From positions 22,362,001-22,426,000 of the forward strand of contig NW_026622997.1 in NCBI RefSeq assembly GCF_023065955.2: a stretch of 64,000 nt of DNA, read 5' to 3'. This document shows, one piece after another, positions 35,764-46,860 of the stretch. The DNA comes from Ursus arctos (Eukaryota; Chordata; Mammalia; Carnivora; Ursidae). A program made the position numbers and the translations under genes. How positions within the stretch are numbered: the stretch's first letter is position 1; each line of letters opens with the position of its first letter. The notes under the pieces were generated by a model. That model made no database searches and was not told the origin of the DNA. It saw only the letters and a program-made list of their open reading frames with translations.

Positions 35764-36855
35764 ATGGACTTTCTTTTTGATAAAGCAGGAAAAAACATCT
35801 GGTGGGAAAAAGACAGTCTCTTCAATAAATGGTGCTGGGAAAATTGGACAGCTACATGCAAAAGAATGAAACTTGACCACTATCTCACACCATACACAAA
35901 AATAAACTCCAAATGGATGAAAGACCTCGATGTGAGACAGGAATCCATCAAAATTCTAGAGGAGAACATAGGCAGCAACCTCTACGACATCGGCCAAAGC
36001 AACCTTTTTCATGACACATCCCCAAAGGCAAGAGAAACAAAAGATAAAATGAATTTATGGGACTTCATCAAGATTAAAAGTTTCTGCACATCCAAGGAAA
36101 CAGTCAGAAAAACTAAGAGGCAGCCCACGGAATGGGAGAATATATTTGCAAATGACACTACAGATAAAGGACTGGTATCCAAGATCTACAAAGAACTTCT
36201 CAAACTCAATACACGAGAAACAAATAAACAAATCAAAAAATGGGCAGAAGACATGAACAGACACTTTTCCAATGAAGACATACAAATGGCTAACAGACAC
36301 ATGAAAAAATGTTCAAAATCATTAGCCATCAAAGAAATTCAAATCAAAACCACACTGAGATACCACCTTACGCCAGTTAGAATGGCAAAAATAGACAAGG
36401 CAAGAAACAACAATTGTTGGAGAGGATGTGGAGAAAGGGGATCCCTCCTACATTGTTGGTGGGAATGCAAGTTGGTACAGCCACTCTGGAAAACCGTGTG
36501 GAGGTCCCTTAAAAAGTTAAAAATTGAGCTACCCTATGATCCAGCCATTGCACTACTGGGTGTTTACCCCAAAGATACAGACGTAGTGAAGAGAAGGGCC
36601 ATATGCACCCCAATGTTCATAGCAGCAATGTCCACAATAGCTAAATCGTGGAAGGAGCCGAGATGCCCTGCAACAGATGACTGGATTAAGAAGTTGTGGT
36701 CCATATATACAATGGAATATTACTCAGCAATCAGAAAGAATGAGTTCTCAACATTTGCTACAACATGGACGGCACTGGAGGAGATAATGCTTAGTGAAAT
36801 AAGTCAAGCAGAGAAAGACAACTATCATATGATTTCTCTCATCTATGGAACATAA
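35764..36855 (+). pseudogene. L1 ORF2 C-terminal fragment (363 codons, 5'-truncated)
   Basis: This is the longest open frame in the window. In full-length L1, ORF2 encodes the endonuclease and reverse transcriptase that copy L1 RNA into the genome. Only the C-terminal third remains here, beyond the polymerase core, so it cannot be active. Visible hallmarks: [12 protein letters not shown] near residue 20, [11 protein letters not shown] near 119-129, [13 protein letters not shown] near 155-168, [11 protein letters not shown] near 197-207, and the cysteine-rich knuckle C-x3-C-x7-H-x4-C at residues 218-235. It ends with the usual ISLIYGT and stop. The ATG at 35764 is an internal methionine, not a true start. 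No frameshift or premature stop is seen, which is unusual for an old copy and supports recent insertion. Confidence 0.93.
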
Positions 36856-37141
36856 GAACTAGAATGATCAGTAGGGGAAGAAAGGGATAAAGAAAGGGGG
36901 GGTAATCAGAAGGGGGAATGAAACATGAGAGACTATGGACTATGAGAAACAAACTGAGGGCTACAGAGGGGAGGGGGGTGGGGGAATGGGATAGACCGGT
37001 GATGGGTAGTAAGGAGGGCACATATTGCATGGTGCACTGGGTGTTATACACAACTAATGAATTATCGAGCCTTACATCGAAAACCGGGGATGTACTGTAT
37101 GGTGACTAACATAATATAATAAAAAATCATTATTAATAAAA
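35764..37141 (+). mobile_element. Young carnivore L1, 5'-truncated, with intact C-terminal ORF2
   Basis: About 1.38 kb: 363 open codons of ORF2, the natural stop at 36853-36855, then a 3' UTR of about 270 bp with the G-rich polypurine tract (about 36967-36989) and an A-rich tail at 37119-37148. The 5' junction is near 35760, where L1 homology begins. I could not define a convincing target-site duplication. The open frame and close match to the copy at 17527 argue for a recent insertion. Confidence 0.93.
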
Positions 37142-37148
37142 AAAAAAA

Positions 37149-38628
37149 TGAAAACGACTGTGACTGGGTGCGGTGGATACATTCCTTTTCTTACTTGAAA
37201 TATACAAGCCAGGCACCCAGTGTCAGCTGCTCACATTTTTCTTTATGATTTCACTGACCAGTGGAATTTCAAAGTCAGGGCACGACCTTGGCGGGGCATG
37301 GTGATCACTGTGATCCTCTCTCAGATAAGGTGTTTATTGTTGACATTATGATCACAAAACTTTCAAAATGGTAGAGGCAGTCTGGATGCAATATTAAAGA
37401 AGTTTTAAAGGTGAAAAATAAATCACGTCGATTTCCTGCCTCTAACATAATAAATAATTTTACCTTAGGGTTATTCCCTTCCAGTTTTTCTCACATGCAT
37501 ACATATTTTAACACAGATGTTATCAAGGCGTAATGGTAATTTCGAGTTCTGTTTTATCACTTTAGCACCATGTTGTAAACATTCTAATTAGCGTGCCATT
37601 CCGACAAGACGTGTTCAGGGCAGAGACGCTAAGGAAAAGAAACCCCTGAAAGACCCAGAGCTACCTGAAAATGTTCTGTTTAAGCCCGCATATTCTAAAT
37701 CACTATGGGATTGGGGAAATTATTCCTTTTGCTTTAAATCTAGCTTTTATTGACATTCCAAAATCAGTAATCATGGATTAAAGCCCCTAAAAAATATGGC
37801 GCTGATTTTCAAAGAGATGATGTGAGTAGCAAGAGGCAAATGGGTCTTTTGGCTAAAGACAAAATTCTCCTCGTTCTTTGCTCTTATGCAGGATTTTGTG
37901 ATCACACTCATTCTGCTGTTTGGTGCTGTTTTTTCATAGATCTGTAGAAATATTTGATAGTTTAGACTAAAATTGACATAGATGTCCATATGTACCAGTT
38001 TTAAACAGAAAAAATGCTTAAATGATAGATGATTATGGTCATTCATTCCAATAGCTGGCCGTGGGAGAGAGGTAAGCAGTAATAAGTCACGTGATGTTTC
38101 CCTTTTTCCCTGTGCTCGCAAGAGGACAGAGCTCATTTCCACCAGTCATATGTGCAAGCAAGAACCTAACACATGGGGCAAGGATTACGTGGCCAGCTCC
38201 CTGAACATCATCAGCTACCATTCACATGCTTTACCCCATGAGGCTGTGAACTCCTAAGTCAAAGTAAGTGTTCTATTCTTGCTTCTACTCCAAGCTCCTA
38301 GCACAGTTCCTGGCAGTGCAATGCACAAAAAATATTGACGGGTGTCTACAAAAGTCATGAAATATGTTCCATGGAATTTTTGAAGACAACAGTGTTCACT
38401 GAATTGCTTTTGTTAAAGCTATGCTCTCTACCTCTCCAAGATGCTTCCTTCATGAAAAGGCACATTTAATAAATCGCCTCTCTGATTCAGTGGACCGATC
38501 TGTTAAAGCAGAAGATTTTGAGGCCCACTGGGGTACCATTTCATAAATTGTCCCCTGCTTCTGCATCTTAAAGCACTGAATGTGTGGCTTCACCAGAGAA
38601 CGCTACCATTGTTCCAAAACTAACTAGT
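37149..38628. other. Unassigned sequence with an L2-like tail
   Basis: No gene is recognised. The 123-codon minus frame at 37771-38142 has no known motif. About 38235-38345 resembles an L2 3' end (GAGGCTGTGAACTCCTAAGT, then CTCCTAGCACAGTTCCTGGC). Confidence 0.4.
38235..38345 (+). repeat. L2 3'-end fragment (probable)
   Basis: GTGAACTCC followed by CTAGCACAGTTCCTGGCAGT and an AATATT-type end is the usual L2 tail order. Short and diverged. Confidence 0.5.
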
Positions 38629-38645
38629 CTGGATTCATTGTTGTT

Positions 38646-38854
38646 GTTGTTGTTGTTGTTTTTTAAGATTTATTTATTTATTTATTTGACAGAGACAGAG
38701 ACAGACAGTGAGAGAGGGAACACAAGCAGGGGGAGTGGGAGAGGAAGAAGCAGGCTCATAGCTGAAGAGCCTGATGTGGGGATCGATCCCATAACGCCGG
38801 GATCACGGCCTGAGCCGAAGGCAGGCGCCCAACCGCTGTGCCACCCAGGCGCCC
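38646..38854 (-). mobile_element. SINEC, young, with (TTG)n at its tail junction
   Basis: Minus-strand SINEC with (TTTA)n tail at about 38668-38687 and the head CCACCCAGGCGCCCC ending at 38854. The duplication CTGGATTCATTGTTGTT flanks it at 38629-38645 and 38855-38871. The left copy runs into an expanded (TTG)n run at 38638-38660, so the tail-side boundary is approximate. Confidence 0.93.
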
Positions 38855-38944
38855 CTGGATTCATTGTTGTTATGATAGAAGTAGAGGGAACATTTTCTGG
38901 GAAGCAGCCACATCCCTACACTGATGTTGAAAATCTACGGGTAC

Positions 38945-39110
38945 AATGATTCTGAGGAAGCTAGCAATATGCATAAAAAAAACTTATCCAAAAAATTCCA
39001 TTTCTAGGAATGTACTCTCAAGGAATATTTGCGGTGGTACATAAGATCCTTAAAATAATATTTATGGCAGTGCAATTTGCACATATTCATTTATGAAAAT
39101 ACTGGCCATT
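38945..39110 (+). repeat. L1ME ORF2 fragment (probable)
   Basis: AAAAATTCCATTTCTAGGAA, TGTACTCTCAAGGAATATTT and ATATTTATGGCAGTGCAATT follow the old L1 C-terminal order seen at 22790 and 33130. Confidence 0.6.
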
Positions 39111-40323
39111 TTAATATGTGCAAACACCTAGCTTCCCATAATCACAGAACTTTGATGGGGTGAAGCCTGTGCCTTTTTGATCCTAAAGGGGTCCTTTCTC
39201 TGTAAAGAAGAAATCTGATGGATAACAGAGCCCTCTCTGTGGATCAGGATGTATCAAGTGCTGCATTTGGGGAAAACGAGAGGAAGCTGGGGTTTCAAAT
39301 TACCAAAGTAAATTTTTCTCCCCTAAATTTCCAGAGAAATTTGACCTGACAGCCAGGAGAAATCTGTAGTTAGAAGTTACAAATTAATAGGAATATTTTT
39401 GCCACTGGGCAAATAAGTACTATTCATTATTTTGCATATATACACACATATATGTATATATATATAGTAACACTTCTCCAAGGCAATCAAAAGTAACTGC
39501 CAAAAAGGTAGAAAGAAGAAATGTACCACTTTCACATTATTTGAGGTCCCCTGAGAATGGGACGCAGTATCTCTGACGGTCCAGTTGAATCCCATTTTAA
39601 AATGAGTATCTTTAGAGGCCTCTTTTAAATATTATTTATCCCATACTTTCAACTCCTCCCTCGGATTACTATGTTCAATGCTATGTTTGTGGTAACTATG
39701 ACATACAGCGCACTCTATCTGTATAGTTCTGTTCCTGAGTGAGCAAAAGACCTGGTCTCCCTGCCAATGATTTTACGATCCAACTTAGACAAATAAAACG
39801 TACAAGGGATTGAACCATAGCCCCCCCAAAAAAATTATAGACATCAACATATCTCTTATGGAACCCAACATTTTTTAAGAATCACTTTCATTAGGAAAAA
39901 TTGGAAGAAAGTAGTGTTAAACAGAGTACATGGGAATCTATCACCAACTTCATCCCAAGACAGAAAATCCAATTGCATATATTTTTTAAAATTATGATTT
40001 GTTTCCGTTCTTGAAAGTCATGTAGTCCCTTCACACTACAGGGACTTAGCAAACATAAACCATATTTAATCATTTTCTCCCTATTTACTCCACTATCAAC
40101 AGCAAGTCATTACCTCCTCCAATCCCTAGGTCCAAAGGAGTTTCTGCCCAGAATGTTCCTCCAAGAATACAGAACATTTAGCCAAATGCCCCATTTTTAA
40201 CCCTAACACAACTTAAGATATTTTATAAGACAATGCCTTGCTTCAGGGTTCCTGGGAAACACAGAAAGCACTCCGTTTTCACTTTCCCTTCTCTTTCAGA
40301 AATGCTTGCTCTTCTGCAAGAAT
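39111..40323. other. Unassigned sequence
   Basis: No gene is recognised. A (TA/CA)-rich run lies at 39437-39467. The segment near 39690-39800 resembles the unnamed ancient repeat at 53676. Confidence 0.4.
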
Positions 40324-40372
40324 TGGCAAACTATGGTCCTAGGGCCAAATCTAGGCCATGACCTGCTTTGTC
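40324..40372. repeat. End fragment of a hAT-Charlie MITE
   Basis: TTGGCAAACTATGGTCCTAG with GGGCCAAATCTAGGCC matches one terminus of the 'ggcaaactacggcccg' MITE group whose other parts appear at 44286 and 50758. Confidence 0.6.
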
Positions 40373-40374
40373 AT

Positions 40375-40464
40375 TAAAAAAATAATAATAATAAAATAAA
40401 AAGGCACATGGTAGAGCAGGGGATATCGTGAGTTTGGGCCCCAGGTTGGGTATGCAGCCTATTT
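40375..40464 (+). repeat. SINEC-related 3' fragment (probable)
   Basis: GGGATATCGTGAGTTTGGGC followed by CCCAGGTTGGGTATGCAG and an A-rich tail resembles the B-box-to-tail half of an older carnivore SINE. The head is missing. Confidence 0.45.
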
Positions 40465-40548
40465 TAAAAAACAAAATAAAATATACTATAAGAAAGAAAG
40501 TAGAATGAAGATATTTTTTTAAAAGGCACATAAAAGTTACCTTCTTAA

Positions 40549-40753
40549 TTTTTTTTTAAAGATTTTATTTATTTATTTGACAGAGAGACAGAGACAGCCG
40601 GAAAGAGAGGGAACACAAGCAGGGGGAGTGTGAGAGGGAGAAGCAGGCTTTCCGCCGAGCAGGGAGCCTGATGCTGGGCTCGATCCCAGAACACTGGGAT
40701 CATGACCTGAGCCGAAGGCAGATGTTTAATGACTGAGCCACCCAGGCACCCCA
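40549..40753 (-). mobile_element. SINEC in the 3' UTR of the L1M
   Basis: Minus-strand SINEC; tail TTTTTTTTAAAGATTTTATT at the left, head CCACCCAGGCACCCC at the right. Short duplication ACCTTCTTAA at 40539-40548 and 40754-40763. L1M 3' UTR continues on both sides. Confidence 0.9.
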
Positions 40754-40858
40754 ACCTTCTTAAATTCTTAAGTGCATGGTTTAGTAGTGTTAAGTATATT
40801 TACATTGCTATGCGACAGGTCTCTAGAATTTTTTCACCTTGAAAAACCAAAACTCTAT

Positions 40859-41062
40859 GGGCACCTGGGTGGTTCAGTCAGTTAAGTGACCGACTTTTGA
40901 TTTTGACCCAGGTCATGATCTCAGGGTTGTAAGATCAAGCCCCATGTCAGGCTCCATGCTCAGCAGGGAGTCTGGTTGAGATTCTCTCTCCTTTTGCTCC
41001 TCCACCCCCTCACAAGTGAACTCTCTCTCTCTCTCAAGGAGAAAAAAAAAAAAAAGAAAAAG
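40859..41062 (+). mobile_element. SINEC, plus strand, in the same L1M
   Basis: Starts GGGCACCTGGGTGGTTCAGT, carries a degenerate B box (AAGATCAAGCCCC), a (CT)n tract and a long A/G tail. Flanking duplication AAAAACCAAAACTCTAT (40842-40858) versus AAAAGCCAAAACTCTAT (41063-41079), 16 of 17 matching. Confidence 0.92.
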
Positions 41063-42099
41063 AAAAGCCAAAACTCTATATTCATTGAACACCAACTCCC
41101 ATTTTGTGTTCCCCTAGTCCTTGGTAATTATTCTACTTTCTACTGCTATGAATTTGACTAACTTAAATACTTCATAAGAGTAGAGTCATACAGTATTTCT
41201 CTTTTTATAACTGGCTTATTTCCCTTAACACAATAATCTTAAGATTCATCCATGTTGTAACATGTGACAAAATTTCCTTTTTTAAGGCCAAATGATATGC
41301 CATTGTCTGTACATACCATATATTTTTTTATCCATCCAGCCATGGACATTTGGGTCGCATCTCCCTCTTGGCTATTGTGAATAATGCTCCAGTGAATGTG
41401 AGTGTATCAATATCTCTTTCAGACTCTGCTTTCAATTCCCTTAGATACATACCCAGAAATAGAATTCCTGGATCATATGGTAGTTTAATTGTTTATTTTT
41501 TGAGAAACCTCCATATTGTTGTCCATAATGACTGTACTATTTTACAATCCCACCACCAGTGCACAAGGGTTCCACTTCTCCTCATCCTCACCAGCACTGG
41601 TTATTTTCATTCTTTGTTTGTTTTGTTTATTTTGTTTTTCTATCATGGCCATCCTAACGGGTCTGATGTGATATCTTATTGCCATTTTGATTTGTATTTC
41701 TCTGATGATTAGCGATGTTGAGCACTTTTTCACATGCTTATTAGCCATTTGTGTTTTTTCTTTGGAGAAATGTCTATTCAAGCCTGCCCATTATATTATT
41801 GTTGTTGTTGAATTGTAGTTTTTTATATATTCTCGATTTTAACCCCTTATTAGATATATGACTTGCAAATATTTTTTCCACTCTGTAGGTTGCCTTTTCA
41901 TTCTGTTGATTGTTTCCTTTGGTACATAGGAGTTTTTAAGATTGATGTAGACCCATTTGTCTATTTTGCTTTTCGCCCGTGCTTTTGACATCATAGCCAA
42001 GAATTTATTGCCAAAGGCAGTGTCATAAGGATTTTCTCCCATATTTTCTTCGGTGAGTTTTATATTTTAGGTCTTTATATCCATTTTTAGTTACTTTTT

Positions 42100-42296
42100 T
42101 TTTTTTAAAGATTTTATTTATTTATTTGACAGATATAGAGACAGCCAGTGAGAGAGGGAACACAAGCAGGAGGAGTGGGAGAGGAAGAAACAGGCTCATA
42201 GCAGAGGAGCCTGATGCGGGACTCGATCCCAGAACACCGGGATCACGCCCTGAGCCGAAGGCAGACGCTTTAACCTCTGTGCCACCCAGGCGCCCC
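42100..42296 (-). mobile_element. SINEC, minus strand, in ORF2 of the L1M
   Basis: Full-length with the CTCATAGCAGAGGAGCCTG subtype and head CACCCAGGCGCCCC. Duplication TTTAGTTACTTTT at 42087-42099 and 42297-42309 is perfect. L1M sequence resumes directly afterwards. Confidence 0.94.
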
Positions 42297-44285
42297 TTTA
42301 GTTACTTTTGTATATAGCAGAAGGTAAGGTCTAATTTCATTCTTTTGCATGCAGGAATATAGTTTTCCCAACACCACTTGTTGAAGACTATACTTTCCCC
42401 ACTCAGTGGTCTTGGCACCCTTGTGGAAGATCATTTGACCATATATGTAAGGGCTTATTTCTGGGATTTGTGTGGTTCCATTGGTCTATATATCTGTATA
42501 TCAGTTCCATTCTGTTTCGATACTGCAGTTTTGTAATACGTCTTGAAGTCAGTAAGTGTTAGGCTTTAATTCAGTTCTTCTTTTCAAGATTAGTTTAGCT
42601 ATTTATGTCCCTTGAGATTCTATATAAATTTTAGGATTTTTGTTCTATTTCTGAAAGAAAAAAAAAAAACTGCCATCAGGATTTGGATAGGGATTGCATT
42701 GAATCTGTAGGTCACTTTTAGTAATACAGACATTTTAACAGTATTAAGTCTTCCAACCATGAACAAAGGATGTCTTTCCATTTATTTCTGTCTTTAACTT
42801 CTTCCAGCAACATTTTAGAGTTTTTAGGATACAAGTCTTTTGTCTCCTTGATTAAGTTTGTTCCTAAGTATTTATTCTTTTTGATGCTATGGAAAATAGT
42901 GTATATATATACAGAGAGAGAGAGAGAGAGAGACCTTCTCTTTCTGTTGTGTCTGATACCACCATACTATGGTGGCTCTGCTCCCTTTTGGTTTCCATTT
43001 GTTTGGAATAGCTTTTTCTATTCTTTCACTTTCAGTCTGTGTGTATCTTTACATCTAAAGTGTGCCTCCTGTAGATGCCATATAGTGAGGTCTTGTTTTT
43101 TGTTTGTTTGTTTTGTTTTTAAATTCATTAAGCTAATCTATGTCTTTGGACTGGGGAACTTAATCCATTTACATTTAAAGCAATTACTGATAGGGAGGAA
43201 CTTCTGTCATTTTGTTGTCTTCTTCTTGCAGCTATCTTGTCCTTCTTTCCCTCTGTCACTGCCTTCGTGTTTCTTTGATTTTTTTTTAATAGTGACATGC
43301 TTTGATTCCCTTCTGATTTCTTTCTGTGCACCTTCTGTAGGCATTTTCCTTGTGTATTTTCCTAAGAGTATCACATAAAATGTTATAAGGTTATAACAAT
43401 CTACTTTAAACTGATAATAACTTTAATCACAAACTCTCTTTTACATCTCTGCCCCTTCAAATTACATTGATTTATATTGTTTCTCTATTAACATAGATTT
43501 ATATTTTCACACTTTGTCTTTCGAATTTTATACACTAAAGTGACTTACACATCAACATTGTAATTCTAGAGGACCCTCTATCTGTCCATATATCTACCTT
43601 TACTAGAAACCTTTATGTTTTCATATGACTTCGTGTTGTCTAGTGTCCTTTCAGTCCTTTTAGCATGTATTATAGAGCAAATCTAGTGCCGATGAACTCC
43701 TGTAGCTTTTGCTTATCTGAGGAAGCCTTTTTTTTTTTTTTTAAACTGGGGAAATCGTAATTACTCCTTCATTTTTGAAAGACAGTTTTTAAGGATATGG
43801 TATTCTTGGTTGACATTTTTTTTTCTTTCAGTACATTGAATATATCATCCCACCCTCTCTGGCCTTCAAGGTTTCTGCTGGGGCACCTGGTGATAATCTT
43901 ACAGAAGCCTCCTTATACATGATCAGCCACTTTCCTCTTGCTGCTTTTAAGATTCTCTCTTTGTCTGTAACTTTTGACAGCTTGATTATAATGCATCTTG
44001 ATGTGAATTTCTTTGAGTTTTTCATAGCTAGAGTTCATTGAGCTTCTTAAATTTGTATGTCTGTTATTCTTCTCAAACTTGAAAAGTTTTGGGACATTAT
44101 TTCTTCAAATAAGCTATCTGCCCATTTCTCTCTCTTCTCTTTCTGAGACTACCATCATGCATATATTAATTCAGTTGATTGTATCCCATAAGTCCTTAGG
44201 CTTTCTTCAGTTTTCTTTATTCTATTTTCTTTTTGCTCTTCTAGCTTGAAAATTTCCAATGTGCATAAACTAGTTTTGTAAATAA

Positions 44286-44469
44286 GATTCGTTGGAGTAC
44301 AGTTATACTCCTTTATGTATCATAAACCTTTTTGTATCTTTTACACTACATTGGTAGAGTTGAGTAGTTGCAACTGTGTATTGGCCCACAACAGTAAGTA
44401 TGGTTAGCAAATCTTGGAAATATTTACTATCTGACTCTTTATAGAAAAAGTTTGTCAATCCATGCCTAG
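44286..44469. mobile_element. hAT-Charlie MITE remnant
   Basis: GAGTTGAGTAGTTGCAACTG, TATTGGCCCACAACAG, AATATTTACTATCTGACTCT and TAGAAAAAGTTTGTCAATCC reproduce the interior and right terminus of the 'ggcaaacttt' MITE family. Confidence 0.75.
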
Positions 44470-46098
44470 AGCAGCATATCATATCTATGAAACAACAGAA
44501 TATTTTTTGTAGAGAGTAAACACCCAAAGGATTCTGTTTCTTTAGTCCTCAAAGCAAAGCCCTATAGGAAGAATTGCTGAAAGCATAGTAGATAAGAAGA
44601 AAGAGAATCCTGAAGGCTCCTACTGAACTCTGATCATCCAACAGGGCCCAGACAATTGCTGACTCAAGGGTTATAGCTCTCCTGGTCAATAAGCCTGCTT
44701 TACTCCACATCCACCCCCTTTGGGAAACCATCAGGCAATCATAGATGAGTCAAGGCACTCCATTTAAATCAGTTAGAGAACCACAGTCAAGAAAATCCTT
44801 GATTACTTCTCACTTTCATGACAAAAGTCCTTCAAAGAAATCAAGCTAGTTAAAACATTGCCATATTAAAAAATTCTCTTAAGATTTAAAGGGATTACAT
44901 TGACTTCCAAATGCTGTATGGGTCATATTGGACACTTCCTTTTTCTTGTACTCATTTTCCATCCCATTTTCTCTTTTTCTCAACATGCTATTTCCTCCTT
45001 AATTATCTCCACAGCTGCCTTTCTCCAACCAAAGTCAATTCCTACATTTCAGTTTTCCCACATGTTGCATTATTTTATTTCCCCCCACTCACCTTTGCAT
45101 CTCCAGACACAATTATAAAAATTGTTGAAATAGAAAATGAAATACACAGGTTCTATTCTGGGCCTCGTCAGTATCTTGCTTGGTATCCTAGGGGCATCTT
45201 TTTATTCCATGGGTGTTAGATTAACCTATGACTGAGTAGATTGATCCAGGATCTCTAAGACACATCAAAAGTATGTGGGTAAGATAAAATGTAAACTACT
45301 TATTTCTCAGCAAGGAAAGTAACAAGGAACAGGTGTTTTAGATGCGATGAGTGCAACATTTCACAGCAATACACCAGATGTATATGGGCAGATTATCTGC
45401 AGAGCTGCCAAAAAGATGCACAAAGACATCTCCATCAAGGACTACAAACCGTGAGCTAATCTCTTTTAGCCATGTTGTCAGACATGCATCTAGGGCCAAG
45501 AAAACTGGGTCTGATTTAACATAAACCATTATCCCTGTTTTCTAGGAAAATATAATCTGTAGACCAGAAAGTAAATAATTTTATATGATACAACTATTTT
45601 ATGCATGTAAAATATACACCATATTAATAATATATAGAAAATATTACAATTATATAATGTAATACACAGTATTACATGCATTTTACTTCAATTACTTTTA
45701 ATTAGTTTGCTATTTAATTTTAAGCATGCAGAAGAAGGTATGAATTGAACACATCAGTCTCCCTTTCCTGACACTCTATCCATTCTGGTTGAAATGCACC
45801 TGTCCTGAACTCCCAATTCATAGAAGCAGCTAAGTTTTCCTCTGAACAGGTATGTCCACTGCTAGTACCAAAACTTGGAAATTGACCCAAGAGTGGCCCA
45901 TCCATGGTTCACCCAGCAACTCACGAGGTAGCGAGATTAAGGGTAATTAATTACTAGTCAATTACTTGGCTTCCTCTGGAATTTTGAGTGAAAATTACTG
46001 CCATTCACAAAGAAAAGGGAAACAGAGAAGATGAGCAATAGAGGAGTAGAATTGTTATCACAGTGATGCTATGGGCCATGAAGGGAGTTAAAAAAATT
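44470..46098. other. Unassigned sequence
   Basis: No gene is recognised. A very AT-rich stretch lies at 45560-45720. The 102-codon frame at 44911-45219 is in pyrimidine-rich sequence and lacks known motifs. Confidence 0.4.
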
Positions 46099-46860
46099 AG
46101 AGTGTCACTCCTCTCCGTACAATCCATCAAAGGTTTCCCATTTAAATTAAACTCACACACTGTTCTCCTGCCAAAAGCCTCCAAACATCTGACATTTGCC
46201 TATCTCTCACATCTCATCTCTGTCCACTCTCATGGTCCTCCCTATGTTCTGATCATACTGAATTTTTTATTTTGTTTTTGGTGTTGTTTTTGTTCCTGTC
46301 TCAGACTGTTGTGTTTCCTATCTAGGATGAACTCCTGTCCACGGTTGACTCCTTCTGCTTATTATTCAGAACTCAGCATAAATAGTACTTGTCCCCTTAC
46401 CATCCAATCTACAATAAGATCCTTCTAGTCATTCTCTATCTATCTAGGATGAACTCCTGTCCACGGTTGACTCCTTCTGCTTATTATTCAGAACTCAGCA
46501 TAAATAGTACTTGTCCCCTTACCATCCAATCTACAATAAGATCCTTCTAGTCATTCTCTATCTATCTAGGATGAACTCCTGTCCACAGTTGACTCCTTCT
46601 GCTTATTATTCAGAACTCAGCATAAATAGTACTTGTCCCCTTACCATCCAATCTACAATAAGATCTTTCTAGTCATTCTCTACCCCACTGGCCTGTTTCA
46701 TTCCTTCCTTGTTATTAGGTTATTTCCTGTTTCATTATCTACCTCCTCCCACCAGAACATAATTCCATGAGAGAAGAGGAAGCTTTGACTGTCTTATTTA
46801 TTGTTGCATCTTTATTGACTACAACAGTGAATGGCATAAGTATTTATTAATGATTAATAG
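46099..46860 (+). mobile_element. L2 LINE 3' fragment containing a tandem triplication
   Basis: TCCATCAAAGGTTTCCCATT, then the TTGACTCCTTCTGCTTATTA and CAGAACTCAGCATAAATA blocks, CACCAGAACATAATTCCATG, and TTGACTGTCTTATTTATTGT follow L2 3' order. The end is in GCATAAGTATTTATTAATGA. The copy is expanded by the 122-bp triplication at 46318-46682. It has no functional frame. Confidence 0.75.
46318..46682. repeat. 122-bp tandem repeat, three copies
   Basis: The motif AGGATGAACTCCTGTCCAC occurs at 46324, 46446 and 46568, a constant 122-bp spacing. Copies one and two are identical as read. Copy three differs at two sites (CCACAGTTG for CCACGGTTG, and ATCTTTC for ATCCTTC). Such identity within an ancient L2 shows the duplication is recent or is being homogenised. 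Confidence 0.96.

Larger units (their letters stand above)
40465..44260 (-). mobile_element. Old L1M element, minus strand, internally deleted and hit by three SINEs
   Basis: Read on the minus strand from right to left. ORF1 C-terminal sequence lies at about 44025-43750; the frame around 43828-44025 has the LKAARGK and LSPGAPAETLKAR motifs. The ORF2 start is near 43190 (VIALNVNGLSSPVQRHR, the endonuclease N-terminus). A gap around 42900-43100 lacks most of endonuclease and reverse transcriptase. ORF2 C-terminal pieces follow at 42042-41839 (KETINRMKRQPTEWKK) and 41781-41542 ([20 protein letters not shown]). The 3' UTR ends near 40465. SINEs sit at 40549, 40859 and 42100. All frames are broken; it is a fossil. 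Confidence 0.85.

Noticed and set aside
42770..43378. 202-codon plus-strand frame with hydrophobic, phenylalanine-rich product
   Set aside because: It lies antisense to the L1M ORF2, crosses the (GA)n junction and has no domain; it is a shadow of an A-rich LINE read backwards.
46318..46682. Regularly spaced repeats that might suggest a CRISPR-like array
   Set aside because: The units are contiguous 122-bp tandem copies without spacers in an L2 of a mammalian genome.
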